DNA of 64,000 nucleotides from Enterovibrio qingdaonensis (GCF_028683135.1 NZ_JAJUBB010000026.1:1-64000); one strand, 5' to 3'; shown: positions 7,617-17,838, counted from the stretch's first letter. Notes: a model not told the origin generated them from the sequence alone. Program-made: numbers and translations.

Positions 7617-9008
7617 ATGTCAGAGCTAAATGTATATCGCCCTTTTGACGGGGGGCTGATACGCAGTGTGCCTTTACAAAGCGAGGCTGAGGTTGACTCA
7701 GCCATCGCCACTGCGCATCAGCTATTTCTGGATCGCAGCACGTGGCTGCCTCCCCACCAGCGAATTGAAATTCTTGAACGCACCATTGAGATCATGTCTT
7801 CTCAGGTCGAATCGTTAACGCGCCTTGCTGCAGAAGAAGGTGGCAAACCCTATATCGATTCGAAAGTTGAGGTGTTACGCGCGATAAACGGCGTGAAACT
7901 TGCGATTGAGCATATCCCTCAAATTAAGGGCGAACAAATCCCGATGGGACAAACCGCCGCCTCGGTTAACCGCTTAGCGTTTACCATTCGTGAACCCATT
8001 GGGGTGGTGTCTTCCATTAGTGCATTTAACCATCCGCTAAATCTCATCGTGCATCAGGTCATACCCGCCATTGCCGTTGGCTGCCCTGTTGTTGTAAAAC
8101 CCGCGCTCACTACCCCACTGTCTTGTCTACGTTTGGTTGAAATACTTCATGAAGCAGGCCTACCCAAAGGATGGTGTCAGGCGGTGGTTTGTGAGAATGA
8201 CGCAGCAAGCAAATTGGTCTCTGATCCTAGAATCAATTTCCTCTCTTTCATTGGTTCTGCCAACGTCGGGTGGATGCTCCGCTCTCAGCTAGCCCCAGGA
8301 ACACGTTGTGCGCTGGAACACGGCGGCGCCGCGCCAGTCATTGTCGATACCAGTGCACATATTGACGAAATCGTCCCAGTGCTTGCAAAAGGCGGCTTTT
8401 ACCACGCGGGCCAAGTGTGTGTGTCCGTTCAACGTATCTATGCGCAGCAAGGACTTTGTAGAGAACTGGCCGTTAAACTCGCCGCAGAAGGCGACAAAAT
8501 GAAGGTGGGCGATCCGCTCGATCCAAACACCGAAGTTGGCCCTTTGATTTTGCCTCGCGAGGTTGATCGCGTGGAAGAGTGGGTTAACGAGGCTATCGAC
8601 GCTGGTGCAGAAGTGCTGTGCGGCGGGAAAAGGCTGTCAGATACCTGTTTCGCGCCAACGGTGTTACTCAACCCACCCGAAGATGTGCGGGTATCGCAGT
8701 TGGAAATCTTTGGCCCTGTGATTTGCGTATATGCATACGGCGATAAACAAGATGCCATTAACCGCGCAAATGGACTGCCCTTCGCGTTCCAAGCCTCTGT
8801 GTTTACCAATGACTTAGAAGATGCCCTTAACGTCACGCAGCAGTTGAACGCGACGGCAGTGATGGTGAATGACCACACTGCGTTTCGTGTCGATTGGATG
8901 CCATTTGGAGGCAGGGATTCTTCAGGAATCGGGTTAGGCGGGATCCAGTATTCTATGCACGAAATGACAAGAGACAAAATGCTCGTCTTTAAAAGCCCGA
9001 GCCTTTAA
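7617..9008 (+). CDS. NAD(P)-dependent aldehyde dehydrogenase
   Basis: The product is a 463-residue aldehyde dehydrogenase superfamily enzyme. It shows the cofactor-binding IGVVSSISAFNHPLN and VVVKPALTTPLS, the glycine motif FIGSANVG, the catalytic cysteine in GQVCVSVQRI, and the late LEIFGPV and PFGG motifs. The active-site glutamate motif reads LEHGGAAPV instead of the usual LELGG. I chose ATG 7617 because GAGGT lies five bases upstream; an earlier in-frame start at 7605 would overlap the upstream stop. It forms a tight operon with the acetolactate-synthase-like gene, and a hairpin terminator follows. The substrate is unknown; a short-chain or hydroxylated aldehyde linked to the first enzyme is an inference. 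Confidence 0.88.
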   Translation: MSELNVYRPFDGGLIRSVPLQSEAEVDSAIATAHQLFLDRSTWLPPHQRIEILERTIEIMSSQVESLTRLAAEEGGKPYIDSKVEVLRAINGVKLAIEHIPQIKGEQIPMGQTAASVNRLAFTIREPIGVVSSISAFNHPLNLIVHQVIPAIAVGCPVVVKPALTTPLSCLRLVEILHEAGLPKGWCQAVVCENDAASKLVSDPRINFLSFIGSANVGWMLRSQLAPGTRCALEHGGAAPVIVDTSAHIDEIVPVLAKGGFYHAGQVCVSVQRIYAQQGLCRELAVKLAAEGDKMKVGDPLDPNTEVGPLILPREVDRVEEWVNEAIDAGAEVLCGGKRLSDTCFAPTVLLNPPEDVRVSQLEIFGPVICVYAYGDKQDAINRANGLPFAFQASVFTNDLEDALNVTQQLNATAVMVNDHTAFRVDWMPFGGRDSSGIGLGGIQYSMHEMTRDKMLVFKSPSL

Positions 9009-9015
9009 GAAGAAA

Positions 9016-9046
9016 GCAGCTAACATTCAGGATGTTAGCTGCTTTA
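9016..9046 (+). terminator. Terminator after the aldehyde dehydrogenase gene
   Basis: GCAGCTAACAT and ATGTTAGCTGC form an 11-bp perfect stem with a 5-nt loop, 7 bp after the stop codon, followed by a short T-rich tail. Confidence 0.75.
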
Positions 9047-9074
9047 GTTGATGGTGTTCCGCTGTACGGTTTAC

Positions 9075-9103
9075 TTTCTCAAAATCAGATTCAATTTGAG
9101 AAA
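9075..9103. promoter_or_regulatory. SypG-type enhancer upstream of sypA (inverted pair)
   Basis: TTTCTCAAAAT (9075-9085) and ATTTGAGAAA (9094-9103) are inverted. The right half read on the minus strand gives TTCTCA-AAT-TGA, matching the TTCTCANNNTGC-type element reported for SypG in V. fischeri (as I recall it) except for the last base. It is 63-91 bp upstream of the -24 element. Confidence 0.65.
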
Positions 9104-9165
9104 GCTTCGTCGAACTCTGTCACGGCAAAACGATAAGTAGTTGTTAACGTTAACTTTAAACGAAC

Positions 9166-9181
9166 TGGCACGCTTTTAGCT
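9166..9181 (+). promoter_or_regulatory. Sigma54 promoter of sypA
   Basis: TGGCACGCTTTTAGCT has the invariant GG at -24 and GC at -12 with N10 between them. The sypA start codon lies 37 bp downstream. SypG is a sigma54 activator encoded in the same operon. Confidence 0.85.
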
Positions 9182-9217
9182 TTATGTCGTGTATCTACAC
9201 AGGGGAGACGGAAAACC

Positions 9218-9544
9218 ATGCAAATTGAAACAATCAAACAAGAGGATGGTTCTCAGCTTATTCGTATCAATGGAGACATGGATTCACAAGGATGCAGCGA
9301 ACTACAGCCCGAGTTTGATCAACTCGTCAGCAGTGACGCTCTTCAAGACACTACCATCAGCATGGCTGGCGTAGATTTTCTTGATAGCTCTGGGATTGGA
9401 GCCATCGTCTTTCTTTTCAAACGCCTTAAAGCCCAAGGCAAATCACTTTCATTGATAGAGGTTCACGGACAGCCCATGGAAATCATACGGTTGCTTCGTA
9501 TTGACAGTGCGATATCTGTAGATTCCGTCCAATCTACTGGTTAA
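9218..9544 (+). CDS. sypA: SypA, STAS-domain biofilm regulator
   Basis: This 108-residue protein is a single STAS domain of the anti-sigma-factor-antagonist type. The phosphorylation loop is DFLDSSGIGAIV with serines 57 and 58; in V. fischeri SypA the switch serine is Ser56 (literature knowledge). There, unphosphorylated SypA promotes syp biofilm formation and its state is set by the kinase/phosphatase SypE, which is encoded four genes downstream. The start is supported by GGGGAGA upstream of the ATG and by the sigma54 promoter 37 bp away. It is first in the sypABCDEFG operon. Confidence 0.9.
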   Translation: MQIETIKQEDGSQLIRINGDMDSQGCSELQPEFDQLVSSDALQDTTISMAGVDFLDSSGIGAIVFLFKRLKAQGKSLSLIEVHGQPMEIIRLLRIDSAISVDSVQSTG

Positions 9545-9572
9545 ACACGAGCCCAATCAAAAGGGGGAAGGC

Positions 9573-10385
9573 ATGAAACAATTGCTCACGCTTATTCTTC
9601 CGATTGTAGTTTTGTCGGGATGCTCAATGTTTCCAGACCATGGCCAAGGCGGCATGGCGGAACACCATTATTCTTCTTTACCTCCGGTGCTACCTGACCA
9701 ACCGTTAGGCCCTGAACATGGATTACGGTTTGAATGGGAACTCGCAGCAAGACACCTCGATATTCTCGTCCTTGAAGGTGCTGAACTTTGCTTCCCTGCC
9801 TCCGTCGTTCAAGCAAGGAAACTGCAAGATCGCATCGTTCGTGAACTGATTGGCGGTCTAGAGTTTGACGCAGCAAATGACATTATTATTCAAAGAGAAG
9901 CGTTAGAAAGACTCGAGAAACAACTCGATGCCGTCAAAGACAGCAGAGCCTGTGTCATTCCGGGGCAAAATGAAAATGCAACCCGTGAACTCATTGCCAA
10001 AATCTATGGCATGCTCAACGCAGACAACCAATTTGCATTCAATTCACCTGAAGTGAATCCTAAGTACATGGGGCACTTGGCTGAAGCATCTCACCTGCTG
10101 AGAGACCTACCGCAATACCATTTGAAGGTAACGGGTCATGCCGACTCCATTGGTAACTCTGCAGCGAACAAGACGCTATCCCTCGCCCGCGCCAATCAAG
10201 TAAAACGTTATCTGCAAATTTTCGGCATTGTACCGTCACGAATCACGGTTGCAGCCGTAGGGTCTACCGACCCACTGTTTGAGGGAAACGCGCCAGAGGT
10301 TAGATTGGTTAACCGACGTGTATCCGTTGAATTGGTTGAAATGTCGGATTCAAGCATGGCCGAGATGCTAATGGGAGGTCAGTGA
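9573..10385 (+). CDS. sypB: SypB, OmpA-family lipoprotein
   Basis: This is a 270-residue lipoprotein. A short signal peptide ends in the lipobox LSGC, giving a lipidated Cys17. The C-terminal OmpA/MotB-like domain has the peptidoglycan-binding pattern VTGHADSIGN and NKTLSLARANQVKRYL. It probably anchors the outer-membrane side of the exopolysaccharide export machinery to peptidoglycan. AAGGGGGAAGG precedes the start. The gene ends in a TGATG overlap with sypC, so translation of the two is probably coupled. Confidence 0.88.
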   Translation: MKQLLTLILPIVVLSGCSMFPDHGQGGMAEHHYSSLPPVLPDQPLGPEHGLRFEWELAARHLDILVLEGAELCFPASVVQARKLQDRIVRELIGGLEFDAANDIIIQREALERLEKQLDAVKDSRACVIPGQNENATRELIAKIYGMLNADNQFAFNSPEVNPKYMGHLAEASHLLRDLPQYHLKVTGHADSIGNSAANKTLSLARANQVKRYLQIFGIVPSRITVAAVGSTDPLFEGNAPEVRLVNRRVSVELVEMSDSSMAEMLMGGQ

Positions 10386-12487
10386 TGCAGAAACTGCTAA
10401 TTGCTATTTTACTCCTGTTATTCGTTTCAGCGTTTAGTCAGGCGGAAGAATATCGCGCGCAAGTCGGCGATCAGATAGCCATCATGCTTCCCGGTGAAGT
10501 CAGCCTTAACAAAGAGTTTCAAGTTGACCGACAAGGGCGATTGACCTTACCGGAAGTCGGCATGATCCAAGCACAAGGTATGACAGAAGCCGAGTTGGCC
10601 GAAGCGGTAAAAGAAACACTGGGCTCAGTTATCCGTGATCTTTCCTCGCTGCAAGTCTTTGTCAGTAAGCGACAGCTGTTAGTGACCATTCAAGGCTATG
10701 TTGCTGAGCCTGGTGAATTTACGTTGCAACGCAATGCATCAATACAAATGGCATTGTATGCTGCTGGCGGCCTGCGCTCTGGCGCACAGCTAGATAAGAT
10801 GCAACTTCGACGAAACGGTGAACTGCTTACCTTCGACTACAAGAAATTTTTGGACACGGGTGACGACAGCCTCCTCCCTACCCTCCAATCGTTAGATACC
10901 TTATTTGTGCCTGCTTCCCCCATGATTGGCAACGTGGAGCAGAACTTCGACCCGTCAAAATTGGCCGACTCCGGTGATGCGGCAGAAGATCGCAAAGCCA
11001 TAAAAGTGTTCGGCGAAGTGATTAGACCCGGCAGCTTCTCGGCAAAAGAAGAGAACAACCTCGTCGACCTCTTAATGCGTGCGGGTGGTGTAACACGCTA
11101 TGCTGCCGTAGAACAAATTCGTGTAATTTCTGGCAATGAACCCAAGCTGTTTAACCTAAAACGTTACCTTGATAGTGGAGACGAAGGGTTGCTGCCCAAT
11201 ATTGTCGAAGGCTCTACCATTTTTGTCCCCAAACAAGAAGAAGAAATAAAAACGGGCTCAAACACGGTTTACGTCATGGGTGAAGTCGCCAAACCGGGAG
11301 CCTATGAAGGCAAAGAAAATGCGACCTTTATGGATATTCTGGCCAACGCTGGCGGCCCAACACGCTTTGCAGAAAGCAGACAAATACGGGTGATCAAAGC
11401 CGATGGCACAACCGTTCCCTTCGACCTGACCTTGTTCTCGGAAGGAAAGATGGATGCCCCAATGCCATTAGTTCAAGCGGGTGACGCCATCTTTGTGCCG
11501 GAGAAACTCGACCTCAACGAGAAATCTTGGCTGAAAGTCTCACCCGATCGCGCGGTTCGTGTCATCGGTGAAGTGCTGCGTCCAAGCCGCGTTGAATGGT
11601 CATCTGAAATGTCATTCCTTGATTTACTCGCTCACGTTGGTGGCCCAACGTCACGCGCTGACACCAGCAAGATCGAAGTCGTCACACCCATTAGCGAGAA
11701 CAAAAGCAAGGTGCACCTTTTCAATTTGGATAAACATATCAAAGAGGGAAAATCCGACAGCGCATTGCCACCGGTTACCGCTGGAACCACGATTCGCGTT
11801 CATGACTTACCCGATGATCCAGTCGACAACAAAGCCAAGTGGATTCGCCAAAGCTCAGATACCTCTATTTATGTTTTTGGTCAGGTTGGTGCGCCCGGAC
11901 GTTACAAATTCACAGACGAAATGCATTTTCTCGACATTCTCTCGGCAGCAGACGGGCCAACGGCAAACGCCGACCTTCATAACATTCGAATTACGCATCT
12001 AGACGGGAAATATGCGCGTGTCTCTAAGGTAAATCTGGCCCTGTTCTTCGAAACAGGTGATACCACGATTCTGCCCAACGTCAAAACTGGCGATACCATT
12101 TATGTTCCCGAAAAAAACCCGAATTGGTTAGACAGACCTAAAGAGGTCACCATTCGTGTGCTCGGTGCGATAAACAAACCCGGCCGTTATACCTTCGACG
12201 ATCATATGACCATTCTCGATTTGCTCGCGGAAGCTGGCGGCCCCAGCTCTAACGCATACATTGAGAAAATTACCGTCGTAAATGTTTCATGCTGTCGCGA
12301 CCAAGCACAAACCTTCAACCTCTCCGAATTTAGTCGAACAGCCCGTTTCCAAGATCTCCCCGTCATTCGAGCAGGAGACACCATCTACATACCCACAAAA
12401 GAAGAGAGTACCGCAGAGAAAATTCGCCAAGGGATTACGGATCTGTTCCAACTTGCAGGCATCGCTGCACTAATAGGAGTGTTGTAA
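10385..12487 (+). CDS. sypC: SypC, outer-membrane polysaccharide export protein (multi-SLBB)
   Basis: This 700-residue Wza/Poly_export-family protein has a signal peptide (LLIAILLLLFVSAFSQA), a poly-export domain (YRAQVGDQIAIMLPGE, about residues 24-100) and a series of about six SLBB repeats. The repeats are recognised by recurring V.GEV..PG/F..E..FLDIL..AGGPT and by D.IFVP-like ends. There is no lipobox, unlike classical Wza. The last ~20 residues are hydrophobic (LFQLAGIAALIGVL), which may provide the membrane helix. I chose ATG 10385, overlapping the sypB stop as TGATG, with GGGAGG upstream; GTG at 10382 is possible but less likely. The role is passage of the Syp polysaccharide across the outer membrane. 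Confidence 0.9.
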   Translation: MQKLLIAILLLLFVSAFSQAEEYRAQVGDQIAIMLPGEVSLNKEFQVDRQGRLTLPEVGMIQAQGMTEAELAEAVKETLGSVIRDLSSLQVFVSKRQLLVTIQGYVAEPGEFTLQRNASIQMALYAAGGLRSGAQLDKMQLRRNGELLTFDYKKFLDTGDDSLLPTLQSLDTLFVPASPMIGNVEQNFDPSKLADSGDAAEDRKAIKVFGEVIRPGSFSAKEENNLVDLLMRAGGVTRYAAVEQIRVISGNEPKLFNLKRYLDSGDEGLLPNIVEGSTIFVPKQEEEIKTGSNTVYVMGEVAKPGAYEGKENATFMDILANAGGPTRFAESRQIRVIKADGTTVPFDLTLFSEGKMDAPMPLVQAGDAIFVPEKLDLNEKSWLKVSPDRAVRVIGEVLRPSRVEWSSEMSFLDLLAHVGGPTSRADTSKIEVVTPISENKSKVHLFNLDKHIKEGKSDSALPPVTAGTTIRVHDLPDDPVDNKAKWIRQSSDTSIYVFGQVGAPGRYKFTDEMHFLDILSAADGPTANADLHNIRITHLDGKYARVSKVNLALFFETGDTTILPNVKTGDTIYVPEKNPNWLDRPKEVTIRVLGAINKPGRYTFDDHMTILDLLAEAGGPSSNAYIEKITVVNVSCCRDQAQTFNLSEFSRTARFQDLPVIRAGDTIYIPTKEESTAEKIRQGITDLFQLAGIAALIGVL

Positions 12488-13194
12488 TGAATATTCCTCC
12501 GTCGAACCTCGAAGTCGAACGTATTTATTACCAGATTGTTCGCAACGACTATAAAACCCTTACCATTGCAGCGACCGAATCTGGCGAAGGTGTCACCTCT
12601 CTTGCAACCGCCCTCGCACAGCGTTCTCTATTGGGTGGTCAATCAACGTTGGTAGTCGATTTAAACCTTTATCACCCAAGTTTGGAAAGTCAGGGCATGA
12701 CGCTAAGTTCTTACGATAACCATTACTTACCCAGCCCAGAGCTAGTCGGTGTATCGGGAGAACAAGCCTACTTTACAGGTATTATTGCCCCCTCAAAGCG
12801 TGAAACCATCATGGAGTTGCGCAGACCTGGGTCGCTGGAAAGGTATATTGAACAATGGCATAAAGACTATGACCTGATTATCTTTGATACCTCTCCAATT
12901 GCGCGAATGAACGCAAACAATATCCCTCCTGAGCGGATAGCCGCATCTTCCGACGGTACGATTCTTGTGGTAATGGCAGGACAAACAACCGAGGCGCAAG
13001 CATCAGAATCCGTTAAAAAGCTTAATGATGCAGGCGCGCATGTGCTTGGTTGCGTACTGAACGACAAGGAAAACCCGTCTTTAAAGCATGAGATTTTGCG
13101 AGAAGTAGGCAGACTTAATCGCTTCCTACCCCGTTTATCGAAAAAGCTACGGATCATGATCCTTAAAAGTCACCTGCTATCGTTGGAGATATAG
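12487..13194 (+). CDS. sypD: SypD, BY-kinase/CpsD-like ATPase lacking the Walker A lysine
   Basis: This 235-residue MinD/CpsD-type P-loop protein usually partners the chain-length protein in polysaccharide export. The Walker A region reads ATESGEGVTSLA where the family has GEGKT/S, so the nucleotide-binding lysine is a valine. Walker A' is LVVDLNLYHPS and Walker B is LIIFDTSP. The C-terminus has no tyrosine cluster, so tyrosine autophosphorylation is doubtful. It may be a structural or regulatory pseudokinase for SypO. The start overlaps the sypC stop as TAATG. The position between sypC and sypE matches sypD of V. fischeri. Confidence 0.8.
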   Translation: MNIPPSNLEVERIYYQIVRNDYKTLTIAATESGEGVTSLATALAQRSLLGGQSTLVVDLNLYHPSLESQGMTLSSYDNHYLPSPELVGVSGEQAYFTGIIAPSKRETIMELRRPGSLERYIEQWHKDYDLIIFDTSPIARMNANNIPPERIAASSDGTILVVMAGQTTEAQASESVKKLNDAGAHVLGCVLNDKENPSLKHEILREVGRLNRFLPRLSKKLRIMILKSHLLSLEI

Positions 13195-13196
13195 GA

Positions 13197-14735
13197 ATGG
13201 TGAGTATCGTCAAACATGAATGTCGCCCCGTAACGCATAAAAACATCAGTGCCGCACGAAACATCATTAAGGCGACCCTTGAAGAAAAGAATGTCCCCGA
13301 AAGCCTGATCAATAAAATCCAGCTCTGTTTTTCTGAGGCTGCCGCAAATCTTGCAGAACATGCAGAACCACAGCCAACATTTATCTCTATTAACATCGAA
13401 TGTGTGAATAACAGTTGGCAGCTTCATCTTGAAGATGATGGACAAAGCTGGAACCCCACTCTGCCTAATCGCGTTCAATCACTTGATACATTTGAAGAAA
13501 AAGAAGGCGGTCGCGGGCTGGCTCTCATGCAAAGTCTGTCCGATGAGATGGAATACGTTATCCGTTCTACGTTTGGTGCAAATCGCCTAACGCTTAAATG
13601 GCAAATACAAAAAAACCAAGAAAAGCCGAGAATCTTAATTGTTGACGACGACGAGTGCCAACGCCGACTATACAGTGCCTATTTAGGGGAGCAATTTAGT
13701 ATCGTCGAAGCTGAAAACGGGGAGCAGGCTCTTCATCAGCTATCCGTTCATGATATTGATCTCGTCATCTCTGATATTCGCATGCCAGGCATGGACGGCT
13801 TAACGTTAAAAAAGGCCCTTCACAAGCAAACAAACACACTCATCACGCCTTTTATTTTCTTAACCTTTGCTGACAACGCCGAAACCCGCAGCAGTGCGGC
13901 GGGGCTTGGTATTGATGACTACCTCGTCAAGCCAATCTGCAAGGCTAAATTGCTCGACAGTGCAAATCGTGTTCTTAAACGTTCAAGCCAAATTTATCAG
14001 CAGCTTACCGATAAAGTGAACAAGCGCATCACCAGTGCCTTATCACCTTCCCTGCCTCACCAAAGCCACGGGTGGGAGCTCGCCGTGGCAAATAGAAATA
14101 CAGGGATTGGTGGCGGAGACCTTGTCCTGTTTCGAGAGAGTGAAGATCGCATTATGATTAATCTCGTCGATATCATGGGACACGACGTGGCAGCAAAGTT
14201 CTTTTCTTACGCGTTTGGTGGCTATCTGCGCGGCCTTATGTACCACATGGACGACGCACCAGACCCCTGTTCTACGTTGCTAAGCCGACTGTCAGATAGT
14301 GCGCTAGAAGATGGGCTACTTTCTCAAGTCATCTTAACCTGCTGTTCAACCGTTCTCCGAGAAGACGGACGTATAGATATCGCTTCGGCAGGCCATCCTG
14401 CACCTTTCAAAGTCAATCGAGACGGTGCGCAGCTCCTAGAACTCGGCGGCATATTGCCCGGGGTGGTATATGGCGCAGAATACGAAACCTTGTTTTTTCA
14501 GTTGGAGCAAGGGGAGCGGATTGTTCTTTACACCGATGGCTTGTTCGAAGCTGCGGAGGATGACAATAGCCGTAAGACCCTTGAGTCCAAGGTGATAGAG
14601 AACCTTGAAAAAACATGGGATCTTCCGATACAAGTTGCCGCTAAAGAAATTATGCACACCTTTGACTTACACGGCGATCGCTACCGAGATGATGCCACCA
14701 TCGTATTAATACAAAGAAAACACAGAGACCCTTAA
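13197..14735 (+). CDS. sypE: SypE, RsbW kinase - REC - PP2C phosphatase regulator
   Basis: This 512-residue three-domain protein has an N-terminal RsbW-like HATPase (N-box SEAAANLAEHA with Asn51, and GGRGLALM). The central receiver domain has IVDDDE and phospho-acceptor Asp193 in LVISDIRMPGMDG. The C-terminal SpoIIE/PP2C phosphatase has GGGDLVLF, DIMGHDVAAKF, YTDGLFEA and RDDATIVLI. In V. fischeri the same architecture phosphorylates or dephosphorylates SypA under control of the receiver state; the equivalent residues there, as I recall, are Asn52 and Asp192, so the register is conserved. It starts at ATG 13197, two bases after the sypD stop. Confidence 0.93.
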   Translation: MVSIVKHECRPVTHKNISAARNIIKATLEEKNVPESLINKIQLCFSEAAANLAEHAEPQPTFISINIECVNNSWQLHLEDDGQSWNPTLPNRVQSLDTFEEKEGGRGLALMQSLSDEMEYVIRSTFGANRLTLKWQIQKNQEKPRILIVDDDECQRRLYSAYLGEQFSIVEAENGEQALHQLSVHDIDLVISDIRMPGMDGLTLKKALHKQTNTLITPFIFLTFADNAETRSSAAGLGIDDYLVKPICKAKLLDSANRVLKRSSQIYQQLTDKVNKRITSALSPSLPHQSHGWELAVANRNTGIGGGDLVLFRESEDRIMINLVDIMGHDVAAKFFSYAFGGYLRGLMYHMDDAPDPCSTLLSRLSDSALEDGLLSQVILTCCSTVLREDGRIDIASAGHPAPFKVNRDGAQLLELGGILPGVVYGAEYETLFFQLEQGERIVLYTDGLFEAAEDDNSRKTLESKVIENLEKTWDLPIQVAAKEIMHTFDLHGDRYRDDATIVLIQRKHRDP

Positions 14736-14826
14736 AGGACTGCATTTCTGTACTAAACTCAATGCATAACATTGTCTTAATATTGAATTTCATTCTAAGT
14801 ATTGATTCTGCATTAGGGGGTAGACG

Positions 14827-17800
14827 TTGAACATCAGGCTGAAAGCTGTTTTCGGTACCATGATCATTTTTACTGCCGTCCTCGTGCTTTTTATGACCTA
14901 CACCTTTCAGTTTCTCCAGCAGGCAAAAACTGAGGAATTAAGTCATCGAGCCAAAGAAATCGTAGAAATGGTTTCCATCGGGTCTACGAAATATATACTT
15001 GCCGAGGATTTTAGTGCGTTGCGCGCGCTCGCCAAAGACTTCACTGAGCATGACGACATCGCCTTTGTCACCATTTCTGCTAACGACCAGATCATCGCCC
15101 ATAGTCAAAACCACGGGCTAGAAGACGACATTACCGTCGCCAAAGAGCGGCTCTACGAAGATGGTCTTCCCATCGCAGAAATATCCGTTGGATACCGAAA
15201 CCACTTTTCAGACGCCGTGTCTTCCCCATTTGGTCGTCTATTGATGTACGGTGCGGCCACCATTGGAATCTTGGCTATCATCATGATGTATGTGGTCACC
15301 ATTGCCGTGACACGTCCACTCCGAAAGCTCTGCGAAAGCAGCATCAGCATGCTGGAACGACCTGAGTTGATACCCAGGAACGATGAAATTAGTGCGTCGG
15401 TTGCTCTGATTGAACATATGCAGTCAAAAATTGATTCCAGCAACAACAAATTGCAAGAATCACTTCGCGACCAAAAGTTTACTTTCGCTGAAGCGAAGCA
15501 AATTGAAGAGAAAAATCTTGCTATTTATAACGCTTCTCACGATGCCATCATTGTTGCAAATGACCAAGACATCATCATTGAATTTAGCCCTATTGCTGAA
15601 CAGTTATTTGGCTGGGAACGGCATGAAATTATTGGCCGAACCATGGCAGACACGCTTGTTCCTAAGGCGCTGCGCGAAGCACATATCAAAGGCATGCAAC
15701 ACTTTCTTAAAACAGGGGAAGGTCCTGTTCTAAACCAGCGTATTGAGCTAGCTGCGATACGCAGGAGTGGACGCGAATTCCCCATCGAGATTTCAATTTC
15801 AGCGGCAAAGACGACGCAAGGCTACATCTTCGTTTCTTACATTCGTGATATCACCCAGCGGCTAATCGACCAGACCGAACTCAAACTCGCAGCACATGCA
15901 TTTAACGTTTCAGACGCCATGTTCATCTCGGATAGTAAGGGACACATCATCCGAACTAACCCAGCGTTTACTGCAGTAACCGGTTATAAACGGGAGGAAG
16001 TTGAAGGTGCAAAACCACGGACTCTCTCTGCAAACCCCGAAGACTCAACCTTTCACAAATTAATCTGGAGCGACCTGCTCGAAAAAGGTGTTTGGAATGG
16101 CGAACTTCCGTTGCGTCACAAAAATGGGCATGAACTCACAGTACGAATGAGCATGACCGCAGTAATGGGTGAAGACGGTTTGCTTAGCCACTATGTTGCG
16201 CACTTCTTCGATTTAACGGAACAAAAGCACTACGAAGCGGTATTGCGTCAGGCGCATAAAGAAGCAGAACAAGCCAGTGAATCCAAAGGACGGTTTTTAG
16301 CTGCGATGAGCCACGAAATACGCACACCCATGAACGGTGTGTTAGGTGTGCTTGGGCTACTAAAAGAAACACAACTCACGCCTGACCAAGGGATGCTGGT
16401 AAAAACTGCACGCGATTCCGGCGAGCTACTTTTGGCGATAATCAATGACATCTTGGACTTTTCAAAAATGGAAGCAGGCAAGCTTTCCTTAGAAAACAGT
16501 CCTTTTGATATTTATGCACTTATCAATCAGACCGCTGAGATTTTGCGTCCCAATGCTGAAGGAAAAGGTTTATCTCTCTGCGCTGACATCGATGAAAATA
16601 CGCCTCAGTATCTCATTGGAGATGGAGACCGTATTCGACAAATCGTGCTCAACTTCTTATCTAACGCCATAAAACATACGTCGACAGGTAACATTACCAT
16701 CGCGTTACGTTGCCTATCGAAAAGTGCTACTCGAAGTACCATTGTATTTGAGGTGCAAGACACAGGAATAGGCATAGACACCGAGCACTTAAAAACCATT
16801 TTTGATGAATTCACAATGGTAGAAAATACCTACGACCGCACTCACGAAGGCAGTGGCCTTGGACTCACTATTTGTAAACAACTGGTCGATTTAATGGGTG
16901 GTGAAATTTCCGTGAAAAGCGAGGTAGGCATTGGTTCAACATTTCGTGTCGAAGTCACATTAAAGCTCGCGGAAAAGCAGGATGTAATGATCACCAACGG
17001 CGAGATAACGTTAGATAGCCAAAATACTGTATCTTCAAACCTTCGTATTCTTATGGCGGAGGATAATCCGGCCAATCAAATCGTTTTAAGGACCATGCTT
17101 GAAATGTCAGGCCTGTCGGTTGATATCGCCAGCAATGGGAAAGAAGCGGTTGAAGCCGTTAAAAACATTCCCTATGACATCGTGTTAATGGACATATCAA
17201 TGCCTGAAATGGATGGGATTACTGCCACAAAAGTCATTCGACAGTTAGATTCCCCCGCCAAAGATGTAGTGATTGTTGCATTAACTGCCCATGCTATCCG
17301 TGGTGACAAAGAACATTTTCTTAGTTCAGGCATGAACGATTTTGTGTCTAAACCTTTTACGCGTGCTGCAATCATGGACTGCTTGAGCCGATGGCAAGTT
17401 AAGCTCAAATCTCCCGAAGCGTCTGATACCCGTCATCATCTGCAACCTCACATCGGAGCAGACATTGCTTCGAATTTACCTGATAACAATCTAGTGAATG
17501 AAGCGACGCTTTCACAATTGGTGAAAGATACATCGAGTGATGTCGTCCCCGATCTCGTCGTTTTTTATCTCAGTGACGCACGTACGCGCGTTGAAAAAAT
17601 CACCAATGCAGCCATTGAGAAAGACTATTACACACTAGAGTTTGAAGCTCATACGCTAGGCAGCAGTGCAGCTGCTCATGGGAACAGTGGGCTATGTGAT
17701 GCGTGCCGGCAGATAGAACAACAATGCATCGCGCAACAGTTTGACTCGGCACTGCAAACCGCAGAATCACTAAAGCGTGTGGCAGAGGCTTCATTCGTTG

Positions 17801-17838
17801 CGCTCGAAGCCCGATTGCAAAAAGGATTTACCGCATAA
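14827..17838 (+). CDS. sypF: SypF, hybrid sensor histidine kinase with Hpt domain
   Basis: This is a 1003-residue membrane sensor kinase. A first TM helix at about 7-28, a periplasmic loop and a second TM at ~140-160 ([19 protein letters not shown]) are followed by a HAMP-like linker, two PAS domains (about 230-350 and 355-475), HisKA with His496 in [13 protein letters not shown], a HATPase domain ([12 protein letters not shown]), a receiver with Asp789 ([12 protein letters not shown]) and an Hpt domain with His942 ([14 protein letters not shown]). In V. fischeri SypF feeds the Syp regulators SypG and SypE through its Hpt domain. The start codon is TTG at 14827 with AGGGGG six bases upstream; no better ATG lies nearby. 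It is co-directional with sypE and sypG. Confidence 0.92.
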   Translation: MNIRLKAVFGTMIIFTAVLVLFMTYTFQFLQQAKTEELSHRAKEIVEMVSIGSTKYILAEDFSALRALAKDFTEHDDIAFVTISANDQIIAHSQNHGLEDDITVAKERLYEDGLPIAEISVGYRNHFSDAVSSPFGRLLMYGAATIGILAIIMMYVVTIAVTRPLRKLCESSISMLERPELIPRNDEISASVALIEHMQSKIDSSNNKLQESLRDQKFTFAEAKQIEEKNLAIYNASHDAIIVANDQDIIIEFSPIAEQLFGWERHEIIGRTMADTLVPKALREAHIKGMQHFLKTGEGPVLNQRIELAAIRRSGREFPIEISISAAKTTQGYIFVSYIRDITQRLIDQTELKLAAHAFNVSDAMFISDSKGHIIRTNPAFTAVTGYKREEVEGAKPRTLSANPEDSTFHKLIWSDLLEKGVWNGELPLRHKNGHELTVRMSMTAVMGEDGLLSHYVAHFFDLTEQKHYEAVLRQAHKEAEQASESKGRFLAAMSHEIRTPMNGVLGVLGLLKETQLTPDQGMLVKTARDSGELLLAIINDILDFSKMEAGKLSLENSPFDIYALINQTAEILRPNAEGKGLSLCADIDENTPQYLIGDGDRIRQIVLNFLSNAIKHTSTGNITIALRCLSKSATRSTIVFEVQDTGIGIDTEHLKTIFDEFTMVENTYDRTHEGSGLGLTICKQLVDLMGGEISVKSEVGIGSTFRVEVTLKLAEKQDVMITNGEITLDSQNTVSSNLRILMAEDNPANQIVLRTMLEMSGLSVDIASNGKEAVEAVKNIPYDIVLMDISMPEMDGITATKVIRQLDSPAKDVVIVALTAHAIRGDKEHFLSSGMNDFVSKPFTRAAIMDCLSRWQVKLKSPEASDTRHHLQPHIGADIASNLPDNNLVNEATLSQLVKDTSSDVVPDLVVFYLSDARTRVEKITNAAIEKDYYTLEFEAHTLGSSAAAHGNSGLCDACRQIEQQCIAQQFDSALQTAESLKRVAEASFVALEARLQKGFTA

